DNA from: 3-1-20CM-4-69-9 sp963833655 | GTDB taxonomy: Bacteria > Actinomycetota > Thermoleophilia > Gaiellales > Gaiellaceae | NCBI GenBank assembly: GCA_963833655.1 | Contig: CAWHYL010000003.1 | Coordinates: 124,001-188,000 of the forward strand | Length of the DNA: 64,000 bases | Direction: 5' to 3' | Part shown: positions 1 through 7,487 of the stretch, piece by piece | How the letters are laid out: every line of letters begins with the position of its first letter | Numbering within the stretch: position 1 is the first letter of the stretch | Position numbers and translations under genes: made by a program | Notes under the pieces: model-generated | Told to the model about the DNA's origin: nothing | Seen by the model: the letters and a program-made list of their open reading frames with translations, nothing else | The model's database searches: none

Positions 1-1
1 G

Positions 2-61
2 GCGGCGGATGCCGCCCTCTACCGGGCCAAGGACGAGGGGAAAAACCGTGTCGTCGCCTGA
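2..61 (+). CDS. C-terminal end of a GGDEF-domain protein (partial)
   Basis: Only the last 19 codons and a TGA stop at 59-61 are inside the window. The residues ADAALYRAKDEGKNRV are the signature end of a diguanylate cyclase GGDEF domain, the stretch after the active site where the last helix carries the conserved A-x-Y-x-A-K-x-x-G-x-N motif. The protein probably makes or once made cyclic di-GMP, but neither the GGDEF motif nor any sensory domain is visible here, so activity cannot be judged. Confidence 0.7.
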   Translation, partial: AADAALYRAKDEGKNRVVA

Positions 62-121
62 ATCCTGGTCTGGCGTAGAGCGATATCCGCACCTATGCTG
101 TCATGCGGACGGCCGATACTT

Positions 122-745
122 ATGCGCGTGCGGATCTCATTCGATGCGCTGCGGCTTTGCCTGCTCGTAGCAGCGGGCGTGACCTCCGGGTATCTCTGGC
201 GTGCCGCTTTCGAGTCGAGCTCGCCCGCGGAGCAGCGGGTCGCGGCCACGCCGCGCATCGTCCACCCGGCCCCGGCGCCGCCGACCGTGCGCATCGTGCC
301 GCATCAGCACAACTCTCCCGCGAGGCGGCGCGCGGTCACACATCGCGTCGTCACGCACGCCGTCGTTCACAGCACCCCGGCTCCGTCGACACCGCTCGTG
401 TCGCAGCCGGTGGCTGCGCCCGCCCCGTCGACGACTCCGGCCTCGCCGCCCTCCAAGCCGACGCCCAAGCCGCAGCCGGCGCCGAAGCCGGCGCCGCAGC
501 CGCAGCCGGCGCCGAAGCCGGCGCCCAAGCCGACACCCTCGCCGCCGACGACGACCACGACGCCGCCGGCGGCGACGACATCGACTCCCGTCGCCGAGCC
601 GCCCGTGCAGCAGCCCACATCACCACCGCCGACGACGACCCCACCGCCCGTCCAGCAGCCCGCTGACGACGGCACGCGTCCGGGCTGGGGCAAGGGCGAC
701 AAGAACCACGACCACACCGGGCCGGGCGGCGGGAAGCCGAACTAG
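122..745 (+). CDS. Proline-rich exported or membrane-anchored protein
   Basis: A 207-residue protein of unrecognised function. Starting at ATG 122 it has a basic N-terminus and one hydrophobic segment (about residues 6-24) that could be a signal peptide or anchor. Most of the rest is low complexity: repeats of Pro-Ala-Pro-Lys-Pro and Thr/Pro runs between residues 90 and 185, then a short glycine/charged tail with GWGKGDKNHDH. Such Pro/Lys/Thr stretches usually act as wall-spanning spacers. An upstream ATG at 95 in the same frame would add nine residues before the hydrophobic segment and is less likely. It converges with dusB, the two stop codons being adjacent (745/746). Confidence 0.6.
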   Translation: MRVRISFDALRLCLLVAAGVTSGYLWRAAFESSSPAEQRVAATPRIVHPAPAPPTVRIVPHQHNSPARRRAVTHRVVTHAVVHSTPAPSTPLVSQPVAAPAPSTTPASPPSKPTPKPQPAPKPAPQPQPAPKPAPKPTPSPPTTTTTPPAATTSTPVAEPPVQQPTSPPPTTTPPPVQQPADDGTRPGWGKGDKNHDHTGPGGGKPN

Positions 746-1809
746 CTACCCGCCGCCGTAGATCGAGATCGGCATCGAGTCGAGCAGGATCTCGTCCGCC
801 GGATCCGGAAGCTCCGCCTCGAGCTGCTCGCAGATCTCCGCAGCGCCCGGCGCTGCCGCGAGCAGGCGCGTCACGACGTCGTCCGTCGACGCGAGCTGCA
901 CCAGCTCCTGCTTGAACGGCCGCGGGAAGCGGCCGCGCCCGAGATACCAGCCGTAGAACTTCTTCAGGAAGCTCGACGCGCGCCGCTCGCCGAGTTCGCG
1001 CACGGTCTCGCGGATGAAGACGATCAGCTCGGCCGCGACGTCCTCCCGCGACGGCTCGGCTGTGTCGCCGTCGATGATCTCGCTCAGCGCCCACGGATTC
1101 CCCTGCGCGGCGCGCCCGACCATGACGGCGGCGGCGCCGGTCGTCGCCAGCACGGCCTGCGCGCGTGCGCGCGAGGTGATGTCGCCCGAGGCGATCACCG
1201 GCACGTCGACGAGCTCCACGAGCTCGGCCGTGAGTGAGTGGTCGGCCTCGCCCGTGTACATCTGGCGCGCCGAGCGCGGATGGAGGGTGAGCGTTGCGGC
1301 ACCGGCGTCCACAAGCCGCGGCCCCACCTCGAGGCACGCGCGCGAGCCGCCCTCCAGCCCGCGGCGCATCTTGACGGAGACCGGAACGCCGCTGCGTTCG
1401 CGACGGCCTCGACGATCGCGCATGCGCGGTCGGGGTCGTCGAGCAGCGTCGCGCCGGCGCCCGTCTTCGTGACCTTGCGGACGGGGCAGCCGAAGTTGAT
1501 GTCGACGATGTCCGCTCCCGCCGCCACGACCATTCGTGCGGCCTCACCCATCACCGCCGGCTCCGACCCGAAGATCTGAATCGCGAGCGGATGTTCGTCC
1601 CGCGCGACCCGCAGATACCCGAGCGTCCGCTGGTTGCGATGCTCGAGCCCGGCGCAGCTGACCATCTCCGAGCAGACGAGGCCGGCGCCGTAGCGGCGGC
1701 CCTGGCGGCGGAACGCCTGGACGCTCACGCCGGCCATCGGGGCCAGCACCAGGCGGGTGGGGATCCGGACGTCACGGATCCACCAGGATTCGCGGAGATC
1801 TACCTGCAT
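746..1809 (-). CDS. dusB: tRNA-dihydrouridine synthase DusB (frameshifted)
   Basis: FMN enzyme that reduces uridine to dihydrouridine in the D-loop of tRNA. The N-terminal half has LAPMAGVS (FMN barrel start) and VDINFGCPVRKV, which holds the catalytic cysteine. The second half has LHPRSARQMYTGEADHS, VIASGDI and VGRAAQGNPW, the phosphate-binding and barrel-end motifs of the Dus family. The two halves are in different frames; restoring one G near 1390 (reverse-strand GCGGCG to GCGGGCG) joins ANAAGVPVSVKMRRG as expected. No other damage is seen, so a sequencing error is likely. Corrected length is about 354 residues, slightly longer than E. coli DusB. It is divergent from greA; a dusB-lysS neighbourhood is also found in Bacillus. 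Confidence 0.9.
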
Positions 1810-1838
1810 AGAGCGGGAAATGGTAGCCGCGAACCCTG

Positions 1839-1867
1839 TTGACGGCCTCGGGCGGTATCGCTACTAT
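1839..1867 (+). promoter_or_regulatory. Sigma-70-type promoter of greA
   Basis: TTGACG (1839-1844), a 17-base spacer and TACTAT (1862-1867): close to the housekeeping consensus and the best promoter in the window. It would start transcription near 1874, leaving a roughly 49-base leader before the greA GTG at 1923. Confidence 0.75.
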
Positions 1868-1922
1868 TCGCGCCCGCGACGGCGCCGGGTGCGCCGCGTT
1901 TTTTCGTAAGAAGGGGACTCAC

Positions 1923-2396
1923 GTGAAGGAAGTCATCCTCACACCCGAGGGCTACGAGAAGCTGAAGCACGAGATCGAGGAGCTCTCGACCGTCAAGCGC
2001 CGCGAGGTCGCGGAGAGGATCCGCGTTGCCCGAGAGTTCGGGGACATCGCCGAAAACGCCGAGTACGACGACGCGAAGAACGAGCAGATGCTGCTCGAGC
2101 ATCGGATTGCCACGCTCGAGGAGCGGCTCCGCGACGCGCGCGTCATCTCGAAGAAGGACATCGCCAAGGACGTTGTTTCCGTCGGCTCGAAGGTGAAGCT
2201 GCGAGACGTCGCCGCGAAGGAGACGCTCGAGTACCACATCGTCGGCTCCGCGGAGGCGGACCCGGCCGCCAACAAGCTCTCGAACGAGTCGCCCGTCGGC
2301 AAGGCCATCATGGGCCACAAGAAGGGCGAGACCGTCGAGGTCACGGCGCCGCGCGGCACGCTGAAATTCAAGATCATCGAGATCAAGGCAGCCTGA
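1923..2396 (+). CDS. greA: Transcription elongation factor GreA
   Basis: Binds the RNA polymerase secondary channel and stimulates cleavage of backtracked transcripts. The 157 residues fit the family (about 158). The N-terminal coiled-coil hairpin (residues 8-75) contains the acidic tip, with GDIAENAEYDDAKNEQ, whose Asp/Glu pair coordinates the catalytic magnesium. The C-terminal FKBP-like domain has SPVGKAIMGHKKGE. GTG 1923 was chosen because an AAGAAGGGG ribosome-binding site lies 8 bases upstream and family members begin here; the open frame runs further back to 1839 but that part has no homology to the family. It lies between dusB and a deacetylase gene, 24 bases from the latter. Confidence 0.95.
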   Translation: MKEVILTPEGYEKLKHEIEELSTVKRREVAERIRVAREFGDIAENAEYDDAKNEQMLLEHRIATLEERLRDARVISKKDIAKDVVSVGSKVKLRDVAAKETLEYHIVGSAEADPAANKLSNESPVGKAIMGHKKGETVEVTAPRGTLKFKIIEIKAA

Positions 2397-2398
2397 AG

Positions 2399-2425
2399 CT
2401 CATGGCGCGCTGCGCGCGCCATGAG
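2399..2425 (+). other. Perfect inverted repeat covering a start codon
   Basis: An 11-base arm (CTCATGGCGCG) and its exact complement (CGCGCCATGAG) flank a 5-base loop. The repeat starts 3 bases after the greA stop and ends inside the second codon of the deacetylase gene, whose ATG is at 2421-2423. No T-run follows, so it is not a classical terminator. In mRNA it would sequester the deacetylase start. Confidence 0.7.
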
Positions 2426-3029
2426 TGACGCCGTCCTCTGCTACCACGCGGTCTCGTCGACCTGGGAGCACCGGCTCTCGATCACGCCCGACCTGCTGCT
2501 GGGTCAGGTGCGGCTGCTCAGGCGATTCCGCTGCGTCCGCGCGAGCTTCGACGACGCGTTCCGCAGCGCCGCGTCCGTGTTCCCCGAGCTCGAACGCATG
2601 GGCGTGCCCGTGCAGGTCTTCGTGTGTACCGGGCATGCCCGCGATGGCGCACCGCTCCGCATCCCGGAGCTCGAGGGTGACGATCCGCAGCAGCTCGCGA
2701 CGATGACTTGGGACGAGCTCGGCGGCGTCGACGTCGGTTCGCACGGGATCACGCATGCCCATCTGACGCGCCTCTCCGACGAGGAGCTGCGGCGAGAGCT
2801 CGTCGAGTCGAAGCAGCAGATCGAGGACGAGCTCGGCCGTCCGTGTCCCGAGCTCGCATACCCGTACGGCGAGCACGACCACCGCGTGCGCACGGCGGTC
2901 CGGTCGGCCGGCTACGAACGCGCCTATGGCCTGACGACGGACCGCAGCGACCCGTATGCGCTTCGCCGCGTCGACCTCTACAGGAGGCACAGTCCGTTCA
3001 GAGCGCTGCTTAGACTCGCGGCCTGGTAG
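2421..3029 (+). CDS. Polysaccharide deacetylase family protein
   Basis: NodB-fold carbohydrate esterase 4 relative of 202 residues; such enzymes remove N-acetyl groups from peptidoglycan or exopolysaccharide. Visible family motifs are LCYHAV at the start, SFDDAF (metal-binding Asp of motif 1, usually TFDD), GSHGITHAHLTRLS (motif 2, the metal-binding histidines) and LAYPYGEHD (motif 3). There is no signal peptide, so the substrate is cytoplasmic or the protein is exported by another route. It sits between greA and lysS, close to the large glycan locus, to which it may belong functionally. ATG 2421 is the only start that keeps the motif at the N-terminus. Confidence 0.85.
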   Translation: MSDAVLCYHAVSSTWEHRLSITPDLLLGQVRLLRRFRCVRASFDDAFRSAASVFPELERMGVPVQVFVCTGHARDGAPLRIPELEGDDPQQLATMTWDELGGVDVGSHGITHAHLTRLSDEELRRELVESKQQIEDELGRPCPELAYPYGEHDHRVRTAVRSAGYERAYGLTTDRSDPYALRRVDLYRRHSPFRALLRLAAW

Positions 3030-3071
3030 TTCGCGCGAGAGAGTTGCCGACAGACGTGGGTCAATCGCGCG

Positions 3072-3120
3072 CGCAGGCGGAGCCTGCACGCGCTCCACGC
3101 GGCGCCGCCGAGGCGGCGCC
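3072..3120 (+). other. Two GC hairpins between deacetylase gene and lysS
   Basis: GCAGGC-GGA-GCCTGC (3072-3087 region) and GGCGCCGC-CGAG-GCGGCGCC (3101-3120) are perfect short stems. The second ends directly at the TAGGCT box before lysS. They may terminate the upstream transcript; neither has a T-run. Confidence 0.4.
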
Positions 3121-3126
3121 TAGGCT
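3121..3126 (+). promoter_or_regulatory. Putative -10 box of a leaderless lysS transcript
   Basis: TAGGCT lies 6 bases before the lysS GTG (3133), so transcription would begin at or next to the start codon. No convincing -35 is seen. The same arrangement recurs at other genes in the window. Confidence 0.45.
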
Positions 3127-3132
3127 CTACGC

Positions 3133-4506
3133 GTGACGCCGAAGCGTTTCCCGGGCACCGTTCCGCTCGCCGACGTCCGCGCTCGCGCCGAGCCGCTCGA
3201 GAACGGCGCCGAGTCCGACGCGGTCGTTCGTGCGGCCGGGCGGGTGCTGGGGCGGCGCGAGCTGGGGAAGCTCGTGTTTCTCGACCTCGTCGACCGCAGC
3301 GGCCGCATCCAGCTGCTCTGCGACACGTCGCGCACCGGCGCAGTCGACATCGACCTCGGCGACGTCGTCGGCGTCGTCGGCAAGCCCGCGAAGGCGCGCC
3401 GCGGCGAGCCGTCGATTGCGGTCGACGAGATCGTCCTGCTCGGCAAGATCCGCACGCCGCTGCCGGACACGTTCCACGGTCTCACCGACACGGAGGTGCG
3501 CTACCGGCGGCGCTACCTCGACCTGCTCATGAACGAGGAGTCGCGCCGCGACGCGATGATCCGCGCGCGGATGATCACGGCGATCCGCGCGTACCTCGAC
3601 GGCGAGGGCTTCCTCGAGGTCGAGACGCCGATCCTGCAGCCGCGCTACGGCGGGGCGTTCGCCGAGCCGTTCGTCACCCACTCGGACTACCTCGACGCCG
3701 ACGTCTACCTCCGCATCGCCGACGAGCTGTACCTGAAGCGCCTGATCGTCGGCGGGCTCGAGAAGGTCTACGAGCTCTCAAAGGACTTCCGCAACGAGGG
3801 CGTCTCCTACAAGCACTCGCCCGAGTTCACGCAGCTCGAGTGGTACGAGGCGTACGCCGACTACCGCGACACGATGGAGCGGACGGAGACGCTCGTCGCG
3901 CGGGCCGCAGAGTCTGCGATCGGACGCACGACGGTGACCTTCCGTGGCCACGAAGTCGACCTGGCGCCGCCGTGGGCGCGTATGCGCTTCGTCGACGCGC
4001 TGGCGGAGGCCGGCGCATGGTCGCGCGACCCGGACGAGCTCCGCGCGAAGCTCGACGCCGCCGGCGTCGACACCGGCGCGGACAAGACGTGGGCGCAACT
4101 CGTCGATCACGCGTATGCGCACTTCGTCGAGCCGCGGCTGATCCAGCCGACGTTCGTCTACGACTGGCCGATCGAGACGTCGCCGTTCGCACGGAAAACG
4201 GACGATGACGCCACGCTCGTGGAGCGCTTCGAATGCGTCGTGAGCGCGATGGAGTTCGGGAACGCCTTCAGCGAGCTGAACGACAGCGTGGAGCAGGCGG
4301 AGCGCTTCGAGATGCAGGCGGCCGAGCGGGCCGCGGGAGCGACCGAGGCGGAGGAGGGCGACCCGGACTTCGTCGAGGCGATGTCCTACGGGATGCCGCC
4401 GACCGGCGGGTGCGGCATCGGGATGGACCGGCTCGCAATGGTGCTGACGGAGCGCGACACGATCCGCGACGTGATCCTGTTCCCGGCCCTGCGCCGGAGC
4501 GAGTGA
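3133..4506 (+). CDS. lysS: Lysine--tRNA ligase (class II)
   Basis: Charges tRNA-Lys with lysine. The 457 residues have the OB-fold anticodon domain (about 25-120) and the class II core. Motif 1 lies around LEVETPILQPRYGGAFAEPF, motif 2 is FRNEGVSYKHSPEFTQLEWY (about residues 220-239), and motif 3 is GCGIGMDRLAMVLTE near the C-terminus. It is somewhat shorter than the usual 490-500 residues, lacking the basic N-terminal helix. GTG 3133 fits the homologous start and follows a TAGGCT box without room for a ribosome-binding site. The next gene overlaps its stop by four bases (GTGA). In Bacillus lysS is followed by ctsR-mcsA-mcsB-clpC; here a 22 kb glycan locus comes between lysS and clpC. Confidence 0.96.
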   Translation: MTPKRFPGTVPLADVRARAEPLENGAESDAVVRAAGRVLGRRELGKLVFLDLVDRSGRIQLLCDTSRTGAVDIDLGDVVGVVGKPAKARRGEPSIAVDEIVLLGKIRTPLPDTFHGLTDTEVRYRRRYLDLLMNEESRRDAMIRARMITAIRAYLDGEGFLEVETPILQPRYGGAFAEPFVTHSDYLDADVYLRIADELYLKRLIVGGLEKVYELSKDFRNEGVSYKHSPEFTQLEWYEAYADYRDTMERTETLVARAAESAIGRTTVTFRGHEVDLAPPWARMRFVDALAEAGAWSRDPDELRAKLDAAGVDTGADKTWAQLVDHAYAHFVEPRLIQPTFVYDWPIETSPFARKTDDDATLVERFECVVSAMEFGNAFSELNDSVEQAERFEMQAAERAAGATEAEEGDPDFVEAMSYGMPPTGGCGIGMDRLAMVLTERDTIRDVILFPALRRSE

Positions 4507-5126
4507 GGCGCGTCGCAATCGTCGTCGGCTGCGTCGTCGCCGGGCTCGCCGCCGGCGGCATCTGGACGCTGCTGCAGTCGAACCCGGCACCGGGACGCAA
4601 CCTGCTGATCGGCGGCCTCGCCGGCCTCGTCGTGGGGCTCGCGGTCGCCGCCGTTTTGCCGCGGCGGCCTCCAACGGCGCCGGCGGCCGACCCGGCCGTG
4701 GAGCGCCGTCTCGAGGCGCGGGTCGTCGAGGTGACGCGGCGCGAGCTTGCGGTGGCGCAGCGCACGAGCGAGCTTGCGGCGCGCGAGGCCGACCTCCGGC
4801 GGCGCGAAGCGGCGCTCGAGGAAGCCGCGGCAGCGGCCCCGGAACCTGAGCCGGAACCGGAGCCTGCGCCGATGCCGGAGCCCCATCCTGAGGCGGAGCC
4901 CGCGCCGCGAGCGCCTGCTCGATCCGCGGGCGGCTGGACCCTGACGGCCCTCGAGGCCCTCACCGACGAACGAAGGGACGCAGGAGCCTCCGCTGCGCAG
5001 CAGGAGGAGTGGTCGACCTACCTGTTCCTTCTGCGCGAGCATGCGGCCGCCGACGGCACGTTGCCGGGGTCGTTGGACGGGCTCGTCAACGACGTCTTCG
5101 GTCCGTTGCCGCAGCGCAGCGAATGA
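4503..5126 (+). CDS. Membrane protein with coiled-coil and Glu/Pro-rich linker
   Basis: A 207-residue protein without a recognised family. Two hydrophobic segments at the N-terminus (about residues 4-22 and 35-54) form a hairpin in the membrane. Residues 65-110 are a charged heptad-like coil with repeated ARE/RRRE units, followed by an EPEPEPEP linker, then a 75-residue soluble C-terminal part with EWSTYLFLLREHA. GTG 4503 overlaps the lysS stop (GTGA) and the protein's own stop overlaps the next start (ATGA), so it is translationally coupled to both. Its position just before an O-antigen-ligase-type gene suggests a role in glycan assembly or envelope organisation, but this rests on position alone. 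Confidence 0.6.
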   Translation: MRRVAIVVGCVVAGLAAGGIWTLLQSNPAPGRNLLIGGLAGLVVGLAVAAVLPRRPPTAPAADPAVERRLEARVVEVTRRELAVAQRTSELAAREADLRRREAALEEAAAAAPEPEPEPEPAPMPEPHPEAEPAPRAPARSAGGWTLTALEALTDERRDAGASAAQQEEWSTYLFLLREHAAADGTLPGSLDGLVNDVFGPLPQRSE

Positions 5127-7051
5127 GACGCGCGCTCGAGCCGCCGTTCGCGGTCGGCGCGCTGGCGGTGCTGGTGTTCGCGATCTGGTTCGGCAAGGAC
5201 GCGGGGTATGCGCCGACGACGTGGTACACCGGAGGTCTCTTCCTGGTCGCCCTTGCGGCCGTAGCGTTCCTCGTGTACGGAGCGGCGGCGCTCTCGCGCG
5301 CAGCCGTTGTCGCGCTCGGCTGCCTCGGAGCATTCGCGGCGTGGTCGCTCCTGTCGATCGCGTGGGCGGCGGACAAGGGGATCGCCTGGGACGGCGCAAA
5401 CCGGACCCTGCTCTACTTCGTCGTCTTCGCGCTGTTCGTCGGGATGCCGTGGCCGCGTGAGTCGATCCCGGTTCTGATCGTCGCGCTTTCGCTGGCGGCG
5501 CTCGGCATCGGCCTCGCCGACCTCGTGCGCTCGGCGAGCGATCCGTCTGCGTTCTTCATCATCGGCCGCTTCGCCGCACCGGCCGGGTACCCGAACGCAG
5601 CCTGCGCCCTCTACCTCTTCGCGGCCTGGCCGCTCGCCTACGTCGCGGCGCGGCGGGAGCCCTCGCCTCTTCTCCGCGGCGCCCTCCTCGCCGGCGCGAC
5701 GGCGCTCGTCGAGCTCGCCGTGTTGACGCAGAGTCGTGGCTCGATCTTCGCCGTGCCGGTGGCGGTCGTCGCGTATCTTCTGATCGTTCCGTTCCGGCTC
5801 CGTGCCGCGCTCGCGGTCGCCGCGATCGCGCTGACGGTCTTTTTCGCGCGCGGCCCGCTGCTGGCGGTTTTCGACCCGGTTCGTCTGGGTGACACGTCGG
5901 CGGACGACAAGATCCACTCGGCGATCGTCGCGATCGCCGTCAGCGCAGGGATCGTCCTCGTCGCCTGGACGCTCGTGGCGCTGCTCGATCGTCGCCTCGA
6001 GTTGTCGCGCCGCGTCGTCCGGCTGGCGAACGCCGGCGCCGTCGGCGTCGCCGTCGTTGCCGTCGGAGCCGGCGCGTTCGCGTTGAGCACCGTCGACCTC
6101 GGCGCGAAGTGGCGTGACTTCAAGGCCGGTTATCCGGAAGAGAGCGGCGGCTCGCACTTCTCGATCGGCCTCGGAAGCAACCGCTACGACTTCTGGCGCG
6201 TCGCGGCGATCGAATTCCGCCACCACCCGCTGAACGGCGTCGGCGCTGACAACTTCGCGGCCGACTATGTACGCGAGCGCCGCAGCAGCGAAGAACCGCT
6301 CTATCCGCACAGCCTCGCACTCCGCGTTCCGGCGCAGACGGGAATCGTCGGTTCGCTCCTCTTCGTCGGCTTCCTCGTCGCAGCGGCACTCGCGGTGACC
6401 CGTGGAGTCGGCTTTCCCGACGGAGTCGCGCGGGCCGCCGTCGCAGCCGCCGTCTACTTCGGGATCCACGGCTCCGGCGACTGGTTGTGGGAGTTCGCCG
6501 GCCTCGGCGCGCCGGCGTTCGCGTGGCTCGGCCTCGCAGCGTCGCGCCCGATCGCAGTTCCGGCGCGCTCGCCTTCTTCCCGAGTTGCCGTGGTCGCCGG
6601 AGCAGTCGCGGTTGCGGTTTCGTTCGTCTTTCCGTGGCTCGCCGAGCTCGAGGCGCAGCGAGCCCTCCACGTGTGGGCGCGCCGTCCGGAGAGCGCCTTC
6701 CGCGACCTACATCGTGCGAGCAAGCTCAACCCACTCAGCTCCCGCCCGGACCTCCTCGCCGGCGCGATCGCGAGCCGGAGGAACGAGGTGCCTAGGATGG
6801 CCTCAGCGTTCGAAGACGCCGTGGCGCGGACAGGAAACGACTGGTACGCGCATCTCGAGCTCGCGATGGCGTACGCGGCGTTGCACGAACCCAACAAAGC
6901 CCTTACAGAGCTTGCGGTTTCAAAGCGGCTGAATCCGGGGGAGGAAGCGATCGGCATCGTGCGGCGCCGCGTGGCGGCGGGAGGACCGGTCAACCGGAAC
7001 CAAATCGATCGCTTCTTCGTTGAACGGGTGCGGTCGCGAGTCGGACCGTGA
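5123..7051 (+). CDS. O-antigen ligase/Wzy-family membrane protein with TPR-like tail
   Basis: A 642-residue polytopic membrane protein, about 10-12 helices, of the Wzy_C/O-antigen ligase superfamily, which polymerises or ligates lipid-linked glycans on the outer face of the membrane. The family's periplasmic loop is recognisable: GLGSNRYDFWRVAAIEFRHH, then GVGADNFAADY and the arginine/histidine-rich stretch ending YPHSLALRVPAQTG, about residues 350-410. After the last helix (about residue 505) comes a soluble tail of about 130 residues with RALHVWARRPESAFRDLHRA and DWYAHLELAMAYAALHEPNKAL, typical of tetratricopeptide repeats. This loop-plus-TPR layout is common in actinobacterial and Gram-positive members. 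It overlaps the preceding gene by four bases. Confidence 0.85.
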   Translation: MRRALEPPFAVGALAVLVFAIWFGKDAGYAPTTWYTGGLFLVALAAVAFLVYGAAALSRAAVVALGCLGAFAAWSLLSIAWAADKGIAWDGANRTLLYFVVFALFVGMPWPRESIPVLIVALSLAALGIGLADLVRSASDPSAFFIIGRFAAPAGYPNAACALYLFAAWPLAYVAARREPSPLLRGALLAGATALVELAVLTQSRGSIFAVPVAVVAYLLIVPFRLRAALAVAAIALTVFFARGPLLAVFDPVRLGDTSADDKIHSAIVAIAVSAGIVLVAWTLVALLDRRLELSRRVVRLANAGAVGVAVVAVGAGAFALSTVDLGAKWRDFKAGYPEESGGSHFSIGLGSNRYDFWRVAAIEFRHHPLNGVGADNFAADYVRERRSSEEPLYPHSLALRVPAQTGIVGSLLFVGFLVAAALAVTRGVGFPDGVARAAVAAAVYFGIHGSGDWLWEFAGLGAPAFAWLGLAASRPIAVPARSPSSRVAVVAGAVAVAVSFVFPWLAELEAQRALHVWARRPESAFRDLHRASKLNPLSSRPDLLAGAIASRRNEVPRMASAFEDAVARTGNDWYAHLELAMAYAALHEPNKALTELAVSKRLNPGEEAIGIVRRRVAAGGPVNRNQIDRFFVERVRSRVGP

Positions 7052-7114
7052 CACCCAAACGGGGGATTTTTGCGCAGAGTATGTATGCAAAAGCCAAAAA
7101 TCTGCTGGAAATCG

Positions 7115-7143
7115 TTGACGGCCTCCGAGCCCGTCACTACCCT
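7115..7143 (+). promoter_or_regulatory. Promoter of the small LPFTG protein gene
   Basis: TTGACG (7115-7120), 17-base spacer, TACCCT (7138-7143). It is preceded by an A-rich stretch (about 7085-7112). Predicted start near 7150, giving a 40-base leader that contains an AAGGGGGAGG ribosome-binding site. Confidence 0.65.
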
Positions 7144-7189
7144 CATGACTAGGACCTATTGCGGCGTATCTAAGGGGGAGGAAAATCCA

Positions 7190-7450
7190 ATGAAACTGCG
7201 GTTTTTGCTGGTGGCTGTCTGCGCTCTGCTTGCGCTGGCTCCGACTGCGCTCGGCGCGGGGTCGGCAGGCCAGGGGTATGGCGGTAAGGGTGGCGTGCAA
7301 AGCGAGGTCAATCAGGGTGCGGTCAAGTCTGCGGGCTCCGGCGGCAGTCTTCCGTTCACCGGAACGGATCTGGCGCTGCTCGTCGCCGGCGGCGTGTCGC
7401 TCCTCGTTGTGGGCGCAGGCCTGCGGCGGGCTGCCAAGCGCCCGAGCTAG
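7190..7450 (+). CDS. Small exported protein with LPxTG-like sorting signal
   Basis: An 86-residue protein with a clear signal peptide (MKLRFLLVAVCALLALAP, cleavage near residue 23), a short Gly/Ser-rich mature region, and a C-terminal LPFTG followed by a hydrophobic helix and the positively charged tail RRAAKRPS. That order is the cell-wall sorting signal recognised by sortases, so the roughly 35-residue mature peptide may be linked to peptidoglycan. No sortase gene is in the window. A strong ribosome-binding site (AAGGGGGAGG) lies 9 bases before ATG 7190, and the gene has its own promoter. Its location between a ligase gene and the priming transferase gene suggests a role at the cell surface. 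Function of the mature part is unknown. Confidence 0.7.
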   Translation: MKLRFLLVAVCALLALAPTALGAGSAGQGYGGKGGVQSEVNQGAVKSAGSGGSLPFTGTDLALLVAGGVSLLVVGAGLRRAAKRPS

Positions 7451-7487
7451 TTCGAGCTAGCTCGTAACACAACTGACTGCGGCGAAG

